This document shows positions 1 to 5,331 of a DNA stretch of 7,602 bases, piece by piece. Origin of the DNA: Promethearchaeota archaeon (lineage in GTDB: Archaea; Asgardarchaeota; Lokiarchaeia; Sigynarchaeales; SOKP01); the NCBI GenBank assembly GCA_019894655.1, contig JAGXNZ010000215.1, positions 1 through 7,602 of the forward strand, given 5' to 3'. Positions within the stretch are counted from its first letter, which is position 1. Every line of letters begins with the position of its first letter. Both the position numbers and the translations under genes were made by a program. The notes under the pieces were generated by a model, which was not told the origin of the DNA, did no database searches, and was given only the letters and a program-made list of their open reading frames with translations.

Positions 1-933
1 CTTGCTAAGGAGGGAATACGATTTACGAATTATTTTTGTACAGCACCACAATGTTCACCAAGTCGAGGAAGTATTCAAACATCTTTATACCCTCACCAAA
101 ATGGTTTAATGGGGCTCGTTAATCGGGGTTGGACTTTACCGCCTGATAATAAAACAATGCCAAAGTATTTTGGAGAAAATGGATACACAACCCATCTACT
201 TGGCTTACAACACGAAAGCACAGATGTCAACACATTAGGATATGATACTGTTAGCAAAAGGATGAAAGAATATAAATACGATACTAAAAAAATGCTGAGC
301 GAATACGAAAAATTCTTTGGAGAACATAAAGACGATGAAGAGCCATTTTTTGTAAATTTAGGCGTATTTGAGATACATCGTCCCTTTATAATATGGAGTG
401 AACAAGTGAACCCTGCATTGGTTAAAATTCCTCCTTTCTTGCCCGAAACTGACAAAATTCGAGAAGATTTAAGTTTATTTTATGGAATTATCAACCCTGT
501 AGACGAAGTCATAGGCAAAATTATTGAAATTTTAGAAAAGACTGGCTTAAAAGAAAATACGCTTTTTATTTACACTACAGATCATGGGAGTCCTTTCCCA
601 AGAGCGAAATGTACGCTATATGATCCGGGAATAAAAACGCTACTCATAATGAACTGTCCTAATCACAATCTCTTTAAAGGTGGAAAAGTCCTCGACCAAT
701 TGATAAGCAATATCGATCTTATGCCTACTTTGCTAGATTTTATTGGAGCAAAAATACCAGAAAATATTGAGGGGAAAAGTTTTCTACCTATTCTAAACGA
801 CACTACAATCCCTTTTAGAAGCGAAATATTTACTGAGAAAAATTTTCACGAGATATACGATCCCCTAAGGAGCGTCAGAACTAGAGAGTTTAAACATATT
901 CGCAATTTTGAGCCAAGCGAATGTCTGTATTAA
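1..933 (+). CDS. Sulfatase (type I, formylglycine-dependent), 5' truncated, ends at premature TAA
   Basis: This is an arylsulfatase-superfamily hydrolase that would remove sulfate from a sulfated sugar or related ester. The reading frame is open from base 1, so the true start and the N-terminal metal-binding Asp pair lie left of the window. Residues 14-22 of the visible part read TAPQCSPSR, the C-x-P-S-R signature; Cys18 (bases 52-54) would be oxidised to the catalytic formylglycine by a maturation enzyme not seen here. Further family blocks are YPHQNG just downstream, FEIHRPF (His126), TTDHG (Asp194-His195, metal ligands) and PRAK followed by LYDPGI (Lys203). The block usually written GKWH is GLQHE here, which I recall as a subgroup trait. 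The overall pattern resembles the sulfamidase/heparan-sulfatase-like branch; the substrate is not determinable. The frame ends at TAA 931-933, about 84 codons before the expected family end (see the next entry). The following gene is convergent. Confidence 0.88.
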   Translation, partial: LAKEGIRFTNYFCTAPQCSPSRGSIQTSLYPHQNGLMGLVNRGWTLPPDNKTMPKYFGENGYTTHLLGLQHESTDVNTLGYDTVSKRMKEYKYDTKKMLSEYEKFFGEHKDDEEPFFVNLGVFEIHRPFIIWSEQVNPALVKIPPFLPETDKIREDLSLFYGIINPVDEVIGKIIEILEKTGLKENTLFIYTTDHGSPFPRAKCTLYDPGIKTLLIMNCPNHNLFKGGKVLDQLISNIDLMPTLLDFIGAKIPENIEGKSFLPILNDTTIPFRSEIFTEKNFHEIYDPLRSVRTREFKHIRNFEPSECLY

Positions 934-1185
934 ATACCATTAGATATTGAGAGAGGTTTATCTGGCCAAGAACTAATAGAAAAAATAAGGATTAAAAGAG
1001 CCGAAGAAGAACTATACGATTTAAAAAAAGATCCAGACGAGTATAATAATCTTGCAAATGATCCTGATTCTAAAGCTGTTTTAATTGAATTAAGACAAAA
1101 ATTAATTAATTGGATGGGAAACACTAATGATCCATTATTAAAAGGAAAAATTAAAGATGGACGACTAATTTCCAGCAAATTATAA
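934..1185 (+). pseudogene. Severed C-terminal tail of the sulfatase, same frame after an in-frame TAA
   Basis: Directly after the TAA at 931-933 the same frame stays open for 83 codons to TAA 1183-1185. It encodes typical sulfatase C-terminal sequence, including EELYDLKKDPDEYNNLANDP, a block that closes many sulfatases (ELYDL..DP.E..NLA..P). The junction reads RNFEPSECLY-stop-IPLDIERGLSG, which aligns with a continuous sulfatase without gap or frame change, so one sense codon seems to have become TAA (single-base neighbours include TTA, TAT, AAA, CAA and GAA). There is no ATG, GTG or TTG near its beginning, so it is not a separate gene. Either the sulfatase is a young pseudogene or the consensus has an error; in the latter case the gene is one CDS, 1-1185. 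Confidence 0.8.
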
Positions 1186-1204
1186 AATGAAAAAAAAGAT
1201 GGTA

Positions 1205-1225
1205 ATAATTTTAATTTTTATTTTA
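1205..1225 (+). terminator. T-rich tract after the sulfatase
   Basis: The run AATTTTAATTTTTATTTTA lies about 20 bases after the sulfatase frame and before the end of the convergent membrane-protein gene. Archaeal transcription often stops at such oligo-T stretches without a hairpin. In DNA this AT-rich the signal is weak. Confidence 0.3.
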
Positions 1226-1235
1226 GTAAAAATTC

Positions 1236-1643
1236 CTAATCTGGTTTCTTTTCAAAAAAATCTTTGAACGGTAGCGTAAGAAAATCTCCGACAATAAAAA
1301 GTATGAAAACTAGCAATGAAAAAATCGTATCAAAACGAGCTCCATCAACTACTACATTAGGTAAAAAGACTGCAAATATCCAAATTAACTTATAAATAAA
1401 CTGAAATAGAAGTATAGGCATATATTTGATGGGATCACGCAATCCCAAAATTGCTAATAATCCAAATGTAGTCCATACAGCTGCTGCAAACCCATAAAAA
1501 TATAAATCTTGAGCTGATTGTGACAAAAGTGCTATCACAAAACTTGGCGCAATAAGCATCATTATTCCAAAGCCTCCTGCGATAACAATAGTTAGGATAT
1601 ACATTATTTTTAACTTTAATTTAAGATCAATATTATCTAACAT
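1236..1643 (-). CDS. Uncharacterised four-helix membrane protein, 135 aa
   Basis: I do not recognise a named family with confidence. The protein has four hydrophobic segments, at about residues 14-35, 47-67, 74-96 and 106-126, with a short charged N-terminus (LDNIDLKLKLK) and a charged C-terminus (FKDFFEKKPD). This fits a small integral membrane protein with both ends on the same side. The segment LGLRDPIKYMPILLFQFIYK between helices 2 and 3 resembles a motif I recall from small DoxX/DUF4345-like membrane proteins (Arg-x-Pro, then a Leu-rich helix with Lys), but this is only a resemblance. There is no catalytic motif. The ATG at 1643 is preceded by a purine-rich GTGAAAGAGGAAC and, about 65 bases upstream, by a good TATA box. 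It is convergent with the sulfatase and divergent from alaX, so it is probably monocistronic. Confidence 0.75.
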   Translation of the reverse strand: MLDNIDLKLKLKIMYILTIVIAGGFGIMMLIAPSFVIALLSQSAQDLYFYGFAAAVWTTFGLLAILGLRDPIKYMPILLFQFIYKLIWIFAVFLPNVVVDGARFDTIFSLLVFILFIVGDFLTLPFKDFFEKKPD

Positions 1644-1706
1644 GTTCCTCTTTCACTTTTGTGTAATTTTCTTTAGAATTGGATTAATTAAGATTTTGTC
1701 TTTTTT

Positions 1707-1716
1707 GTATATAAAC
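1707..1716 (-). promoter_or_regulatory. Probable archaeal TATA box for the membrane-protein gene
   Basis: The minus strand reads GTTTATATAC, which matches the archaeal box A consensus (TTTATATA) closely and is preceded by purine-rich AGAAA where a BRE would sit. A transcript starting about 25 bases downstream, near 1686, would have a leader of about 40 bases before the ATG at 1643. The rest of the 188-base gap (1644-1831) holds no gene. On the plus strand ATATATC at about 1785-1791 is a weak TATA candidate for alaX. Confidence 0.45.
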
Positions 1717-1806
1717 TTTCTTAAAAAATTGATAGTAAAATTCTTGTTAAATAATATGTAAATATGCATTTAGATAATATAGACATATATCAAATCGATC
1801 GTAAAA

Positions 1807-1827
1807 GAAACGTTTCACGAAGTGAAA
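1807..1827 (+). promoter_or_regulatory. Two overlapping inverted repeats covering the SD-like site of alaX
   Basis: GAAACGTTTC (1807-1816) is a perfect palindrome. TTTCAC-GAA-GTGAAA (1813-1827) is a second inverted repeat that shares the TTTC, so only one of the two can pair at a time in RNA. The right arm includes GAAGTGA (1819-1825), one mismatch from the archaeal Shine-Dalgarno core GAGGTGA and six bases before the proposed CTG start at 1832. It could be an operator or a leader hairpin, or chance in low-complexity sequence. Confidence 0.35.
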
Positions 1828-1831
1828 AAAA

Positions 1832-2986
1832 CTGACTGAAAAATTATACTGGAAAACTCCTTACGAAACATCGTTTAAAGCAAAAGTTATTGGTGTGAAA
1901 GGAGGAGGAGTAATCTTAGACAGAACTCTCTTTTATCCTCAAGGTGGTGGACAGGTAAGCGATAAAGGAAAGTTAGATAAAGAAGGGTTGATCCTGAAAG
2001 TTGAAACGGTCTTTAAAGAGGGAAATGATATCATACATCAAATTTCCTCTAGTGTCGAAAGTAAAATAAAAATAGGGGATACTGTCACTGGAGAGATCGA
2101 CTGGAATTATAGATACGGCTTGATGCGAGCACATTCGTCACAACACATTTTATCAGCTCTTATTAAAAATAATTTTGACATTGATACTGCACACGCAACC
2201 ATTTCTTTTGAGGATATTTCTCTCCAGATAGCTCGAGATATTAGCGATAATCAATTTAAAGAGATTTTAAGTGAATTTGTAAAAATATGCACTATTGAAA
2301 ACCACGAATTTCTCACCAACCTTATTTCCAGAGACGAAATTAAAAGTCTTAAAGACAAGGTTAGGGGGAAAGTTCCAAATGAAGGAAAAGTTAGATTAGT
2401 GGAGCTAAAAAAGTATGATTTAATATGCTGTGGTGGGACACACGTTAAGAACTCCACCGAAATCGGACCAGTCTTCATCTATGAGTTTAGTAAAGGAAAG
2501 AACTTCAAATACAAAGTGGGATTAAGCGCACTAAATCAATTCACCTCTGATAATATAGATGCTTTGAATTACTCTCGAACTTTAAACATACCGGCTACAA
2601 AATTGATTCGAAATTTTCAGAAACAGATAGAAAAAAAATCAGTTCTCCAACAAAATTACATTAATTTAGCTACGGCAGCATTAAAGTTGGTCTCGCAACA
2701 TCCAAATACAGAAGTAAATAATGTAAAAGTCGGCTTAATAGCGATTGATTTAGATTATAAATTAATTCAAAAACAATTTAAAGAATTTCCTGAAGAGTAT
2801 TTGCTAATCATTAAAGAGGAAACCAATAAAATTCACCTTCTGTCAAATACCGACAAAGCCCAAGCAAATAAGATTTTAGAACCCTTCTTGAAAAAATACG
2901 GTGGGAAAGGAGGAGGTAGCCCTTATTCTGCGCAAGGAACATTAAAAGATGATCCAGTAGATATTTTATCTGAATTAAGTTTCTAA
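1832..2986 (+). CDS. alaX: AlaX-L, alanyl-tRNA editing protein (trans-editing hydrolase), probable CTG start
   Basis: This protein hydrolyses mischarged Ser- (or Gly-) tRNA(Ala) in the cytoplasm, as a free-standing relative of the AlaRS editing domain. With the start at 1832 it has 384 residues. It comprises an N-terminal barrel with LDRTLFYPQGGGQ (about 30-41), the editing domain with the zinc motifs HSSQH (His101, His105) and CGGTH (Cys200, His204), and a C-terminal DHHA1/C-Ala-like domain ending in GGKGGGSPYSAQGT (from about residue 357). That domain order and length indicate the long form, AlaX-L. Start choice: GTG 1895 would delete 21 residues, TEKLYWKTPYETSFKAKVIG, which match the conserved family N-terminus (LYW..PY...F.AKV). 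Upstream in frame there is only CTG 1832 after the stop TGA 1823. GAAGTGA lies six bases before it. A one-base error in the A7 run 1825-1831 would instead bring GTG 1822 into frame. The 3' end overlaps the convergent zinc-protein gene. Confidence 0.93.
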   Translation: MTEKLYWKTPYETSFKAKVIGVKGGGVILDRTLFYPQGGGQVSDKGKLDKEGLILKVETVFKEGNDIIHQISSSVESKIKIGDTVTGEIDWNYRYGLMRAHSSQHILSALIKNNFDIDTAHATISFEDISLQIARDISDNQFKEILSEFVKICTIENHEFLTNLISRDEIKSLKDKVRGKVPNEGKVRLVELKKYDLICCGGTHVKNSTEIGPVFIYEFSKGKNFKYKVGLSALNQFTSDNIDALNYSRTLNIPATKLIRNFQKQIEKKSVLQQNYINLATAALKLVSQHPNTEVNNVKVGLIAIDLDYKLIQKQFKEFPEEYLLIIKEETNKIHLLSNTDKAQANKILEPFLKKYGGKGGGSPYSAQGTLKDDPVDILSELSF

Positions 2987-3208
2987 GAGTTTCATGGCTT
3001 TATCAATGGACAAATCCTTTAACTCACTAGCTTTTTTATAATGGTCTCCGCAAAACCATTCTGCATAGGGAGGATGTCCAACCATTCCCTTTTCTTCCAT
3101 CCTTTTATCCCATTTTTTATCAGAAGGTCTTTTTTTAAAATATATTAATCCTCCTTCACCGAGATAATCTAATCTTTTATCGCAAATACAACAAACTGGA
3201 GGTTTCAT
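2975..3208 (-). CDS. Small zinc-ribbon-like protein, 77 aa, unknown function
   Basis: I cannot assign a function. The sequence starts MKPPVCCICDKRLDYLGEGG and has CxxC (Cys6, Cys9) near the N-terminus and CxxH (Cys53, His56, in WFCGDHY) near residue 53; together these would form a single four-ligand zinc site. His45 in GMVGHPPYAEWF could be an alternative ligand. Between them is a Lys/Arg-rich stretch (YFKKRPSDKKWDKRMEEKG), and the C-terminus (about 56-76) is a likely amphipathic helix. It has no signal peptide or membrane segment, so it is probably cytoplasmic. The dense motifs and even charge make it look like a real conserved protein rather than chance. Its stop lies inside the last codons of alaX (12-base tail-to-tail overlap). 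The upstream region carries the inverted repeat at 3239-3292. No strong ribosome-binding site is visible before the ATG. Confidence 0.8.
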   Translation of the reverse strand: MKPPVCCICDKRLDYLGEGGLIYFKKRPSDKKWDKRMEEKGMVGHPPYAEWFCGDHYKKASELKDLSIDKAMKLLET

Positions 3209-3238
3209 CTTAATTAGAAACTTTTTAACTTATCACTA

Positions 3239-3292
3239 TTCTCTCAACTAAATCCGATTATATCAAATTTGTATCAGATTTATTTGAGAAAA
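3239..3292 (-). repeat. Long inverted repeat, possible leader hairpin of the zinc-protein gene
   Basis: The arms at 3239-3258 and 3273-3292 are 20 bases each and 17 of 20 positions are complementary; the loop is 14 bases (3259-3272) and contains CAAATTTG. The core arms read TCTCAACTAAATCCGAT and ATCAGATTTATTTGAGA. The three mismatches on the plus strand are C/A (3241/3290), C/T (3248/3283) and C/A (3255/3276). In RNA copied from the minus strand the two C/A pairs become G-U wobbles and only one mismatch remains. That favours a structure in the minus-strand transcript, 30 bases before the ATG of the 77-residue protein. It could also be a DNA operator between the two divergent genes. Confidence 0.6.
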
Positions 3293-3310
3293 GCCATTAT
3301 TGATATTAAA

Positions 3311-3322
3311 TTTATTATAAAA
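3311..3322. promoter_or_regulatory. TATA-like tract usable on both strands between divergent genes
   Basis: The plus strand reads TTTATTATAAAA and the minus strand TTTTATAATAAA, so a TATA-binding protein could use it either way. For the plus strand, a start about 25 bases on falls near 3340, giving an almost leaderless mRNA for the peptidase ATG at 3346. For the minus strand, a start near 3290 would fall at the edge of the inverted repeat and put it at the 5' end of the zinc-protein transcript. The assignment is by spacing only. Confidence 0.4.
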
Positions 3323-3345
3323 TTATGGACAAGTGAATAATATAA

Positions 3346-5316
3346 ATGGATATTGAAAAATTCCTTGATGATATTTTAGGTGTAGTAAATGGGCAAAAAG
3401 CATGGGATTGGGTAGCTAAAATATCCCAGTATAATCGAGTTCAAGCATCTAATGGATATCACGATAGTCTTGAGACAATTAAGGAAGAGTTATTGACTTT
3501 AGGATTTGAAGATATTGAACATTTTAAATCTCCTGCTGATGGGGAAACTATTACATGGGGCTATCAAGCACCGTATCAATGGGAGATCGAAACTGGGGAA
3601 TTATGGGTTGTAGAACCTGAAAAGACTAAACTGTGTGATTTCAACGACATCCCAACATCAATTATTACTCATTCAAAATCGTGTAACGATACCACAGAAA
3701 TAGTAGATATTGGGGTAGGTGATAAAAAGGAAGATTACAACAGAGATGATATAAAAGGTAAAATCGCATTAATGTCATGTTTAATCTTTAAGTGTCGGCA
3801 ATACATCGAGGAAAGTGGGGTTATAGGAGTTATTTATTATCCTGATTTGAACAGAACGAGAGATAATTTCGATCGTCGGATTTATAATGGATTTTTTACT
3901 AATAAGGAAAGAATGAATAATGCTAAATTTGGTTTTAGTATTTCTTATAATCAAGCGATGCATTTGAAGGATTTGTTGAAAAAGGGACCTGTAAAAGTAA
4001 ATGCTACCATTAAATCCGAATTTATAAAAGGTAACTTAGAAGTACTCACTACTTCTATTAAAGGAACGGAATTCCCCGATCAAGAAATTGTTATTATTGC
4101 CCATCTGTGTCATCCACTCCCAAGTGCAAACGATAATGCTAGCGGTGCTGCGGGTCTACTTGAGCTAGCACGAGCTCATAAACACATGATAGATACAGAA
4201 ATTTTAGAATGGCCTAAACGAACATTAAGATTTGTATGGGTTCCAGAGTTTAATGGAACTGTCCCGTGGATGAAATATCACGAAGCTAAGATGAGAAATG
4301 TATTAGCATCTATCAATTTAGATATGATTGGAGAACATCCATTAAAAATAGGTTACCCGTTAGAAGTTAATCTTGCTCCTCGTTCTACACCATCGATTAT
4401 TAACGATATTACATCCTTCTTCGTTAAAAAAATAGCGGATCACCCTAAGGGAATAGCCTTCAATGGGACTAAGATTCCAATGTCTTATCGACTTAGGAGC
4501 TTCGATGGAGGTAGCGATCACGTCCTCTTTATAGATTCCTATTTTGGAATTCCCTCGCTCATGTTTGGTCACGAGGACCTACACTATCATTCTTCCATGG
4601 ATACCGTAGAATACTGTGATTCAACCGAATTAAAACGAGTAATCGCGATGGCTCTAAGTATCTCCTATATCTTTTCAAACATTGAAATTGGACTCATTAA
4701 GAAGTTTTGGCCTCTAGTTCATCAAGGGTTATTTAAAAGAATTGGAAATTCGGTTAAACTTCTGGAAGAATTATCTCTGTCTATTATCCCTTCTGAAACT
4801 CCTCGCGAAAAAGAACATCAAAAAGACTTATTCTTGTTGGGTAGAGAAATATTAAAATCGAGTCTACAATATGAGCTTGAATCTTTAGAATGGATAAAAT
4901 TAATTGACACTTCCTCAGAGATCCTCTTACTAATAGAGTCGACGAAAGATGAGTTGAATAAAATCCTCGAATATCAGAAATTAAAGTGGAATGAAAAGTT
5001 CAATTTTGATGAAAAGGATATAAAAAGCCTTAAATTAAAATACGGTGATATTTACGAACCTAACTACCAAGGACCATTTACTGTCAGAGATCTTTTTAAT
5101 TTAGTTAAGATACCAATTTTTAAAGAATTTATGGAAGAATTGAAGTACGAATTTTTAGGACCAATTAACGAATTAATTAATCTGTTAGGGAAAGGTTACG
5201 ATATATTAAGAATAACTGCTTATTTATCCTTGGAATACGAGACAGTAATTGAAGCGAATAAGATATTGAACCTGGTTAATCATCTCGAAAGCGAGAAATA
5301 TATAAGAAAAAAGTAA
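3346..5316 (+). CDS. DUF4910-type zinc peptidase (M28-like aminopeptidase), 656 aa
   Basis: This is a predicted two-metal exopeptidase of the M28-like DUF4910 group, likely cytoplasmic because there is no signal peptide or membrane segment. After an N-terminal region (1-95), a PA-like insert seems to occupy roughly 100-235. The catalytic core follows with the full ligand set in family order: HLCHP (His253), ANDNASG (Asp263), WVPEFNGT (Glu301, preceding residue the likely general base or its neighbour), NLDMIGE (Asp326) and HYHSSMD (His415). FDGGSDH at 387-392 is a further conserved block. The remaining 225 residues are helical; the last 50 or so (ILRITAYLSLEYETVIEANK onward) look like the winged-helix module I recall at the end of such proteins. 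The substrate is unknown. ATG 3346 is preceded by AAGTGAA at 3331-3337. The convergent GH4 gene ends 15 bases downstream. All metal ligands are intact, so the enzyme should be active. Confidence 0.88.
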   Translation: MDIEKFLDDILGVVNGQKAWDWVAKISQYNRVQASNGYHDSLETIKEELLTLGFEDIEHFKSPADGETITWGYQAPYQWEIETGELWVVEPEKTKLCDFNDIPTSIITHSKSCNDTTEIVDIGVGDKKEDYNRDDIKGKIALMSCLIFKCRQYIEESGVIGVIYYPDLNRTRDNFDRRIYNGFFTNKERMNNAKFGFSISYNQAMHLKDLLKKGPVKVNATIKSEFIKGNLEVLTTSIKGTEFPDQEIVIIAHLCHPLPSANDNASGAAGLLELARAHKHMIDTEILEWPKRTLRFVWVPEFNGTVPWMKYHEAKMRNVLASINLDMIGEHPLKIGYPLEVNLAPRSTPSIINDITSFFVKKIADHPKGIAFNGTKIPMSYRLRSFDGGSDHVLFIDSYFGIPSLMFGHEDLHYHSSMDTVEYCDSTELKRVIAMALSISYIFSNIEIGLIKKFWPLVHQGLFKRIGNSVKLLEELSLSIIPSETPREKEHQKDLFLLGREILKSSLQYELESLEWIKLIDTSSEILLLIESTKDELNKILEYQKLKWNEKFNFDEKDIKSLKLKYGDIYEPNYQGPFTVRDLFNLVKIPIFKEFMEELKYEFLGPINELINLLGKGYDILRITAYLSLEYETVIEANKILNLVNHLESEKYIRKK

Positions 5317-5320
5317 AATA

Positions 5321-5328
5321 TTTTTTTT
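5321..5328 (+). terminator. T8 tract after the peptidase gene
   Basis: Eight consecutive T residues start five bases after the peptidase stop codon, within the 15-base gap to the convergent GH4 gene. This fits an archaeal oligo-T terminator. For the opposite strand, the A6 run at 5307-5312 gives a T6 tract shortly after the GH4 stop, so the two genes may terminate inside each other's ends. Confidence 0.5.
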
Positions 5329-5331
5329 CGA

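Noticed and set aside
931..933. Recoding of the sulfatase stop as pyrrolysine or selenocysteine
   Set aside because: The codon is TAA; pyrrolysine uses TAG and selenocysteine TGA.
930..1178. Minus-strand ORF of 82 codons
   Set aside because: It is antisense to the sulfatase tail, whose plus-strand translation matches the family; the minus product is Ser/Ile-rich and unrecognisable.
1187..1267. 26-codon ORF on the plus strand with a hydrophobic peptide (MKKKMVIILIFILVKI...)
   Set aside because: It lies in the AT-rich gap and runs into the convergent membrane gene; low-complexity AT sequence gives hydrophobic peptides by chance.
1895..1897. GTG as the alaX start
   Set aside because: It would remove conserved N-terminal residues that are encoded in frame directly upstream.
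1901..1910. GGAGGAGGAG as a strong Shine-Dalgarno site
   Set aside because: It is inside alaX, encoding consecutive Gly codons in a conserved region, and no plausible gene starts just after it.
2251..2478. Minus-strand ORF within alaX
   Set aside because: It is the reverse shadow of the conserved editing-domain region; no family resemblance and no start signals.
3325..3336. ATG 21 bases upstream of the peptidase start
   Set aside because: It reads only ATG GAC AAG TGA and is out of use as a start for the peptidase.
5283..5296. TCTCG-AAAG-CGAGA hairpin near the end of the peptidase gene as an intrinsic terminator
   Set aside because: It is inside coding sequence and the T8 tract is 25 bases away, too far for a classical hairpin-U terminator.
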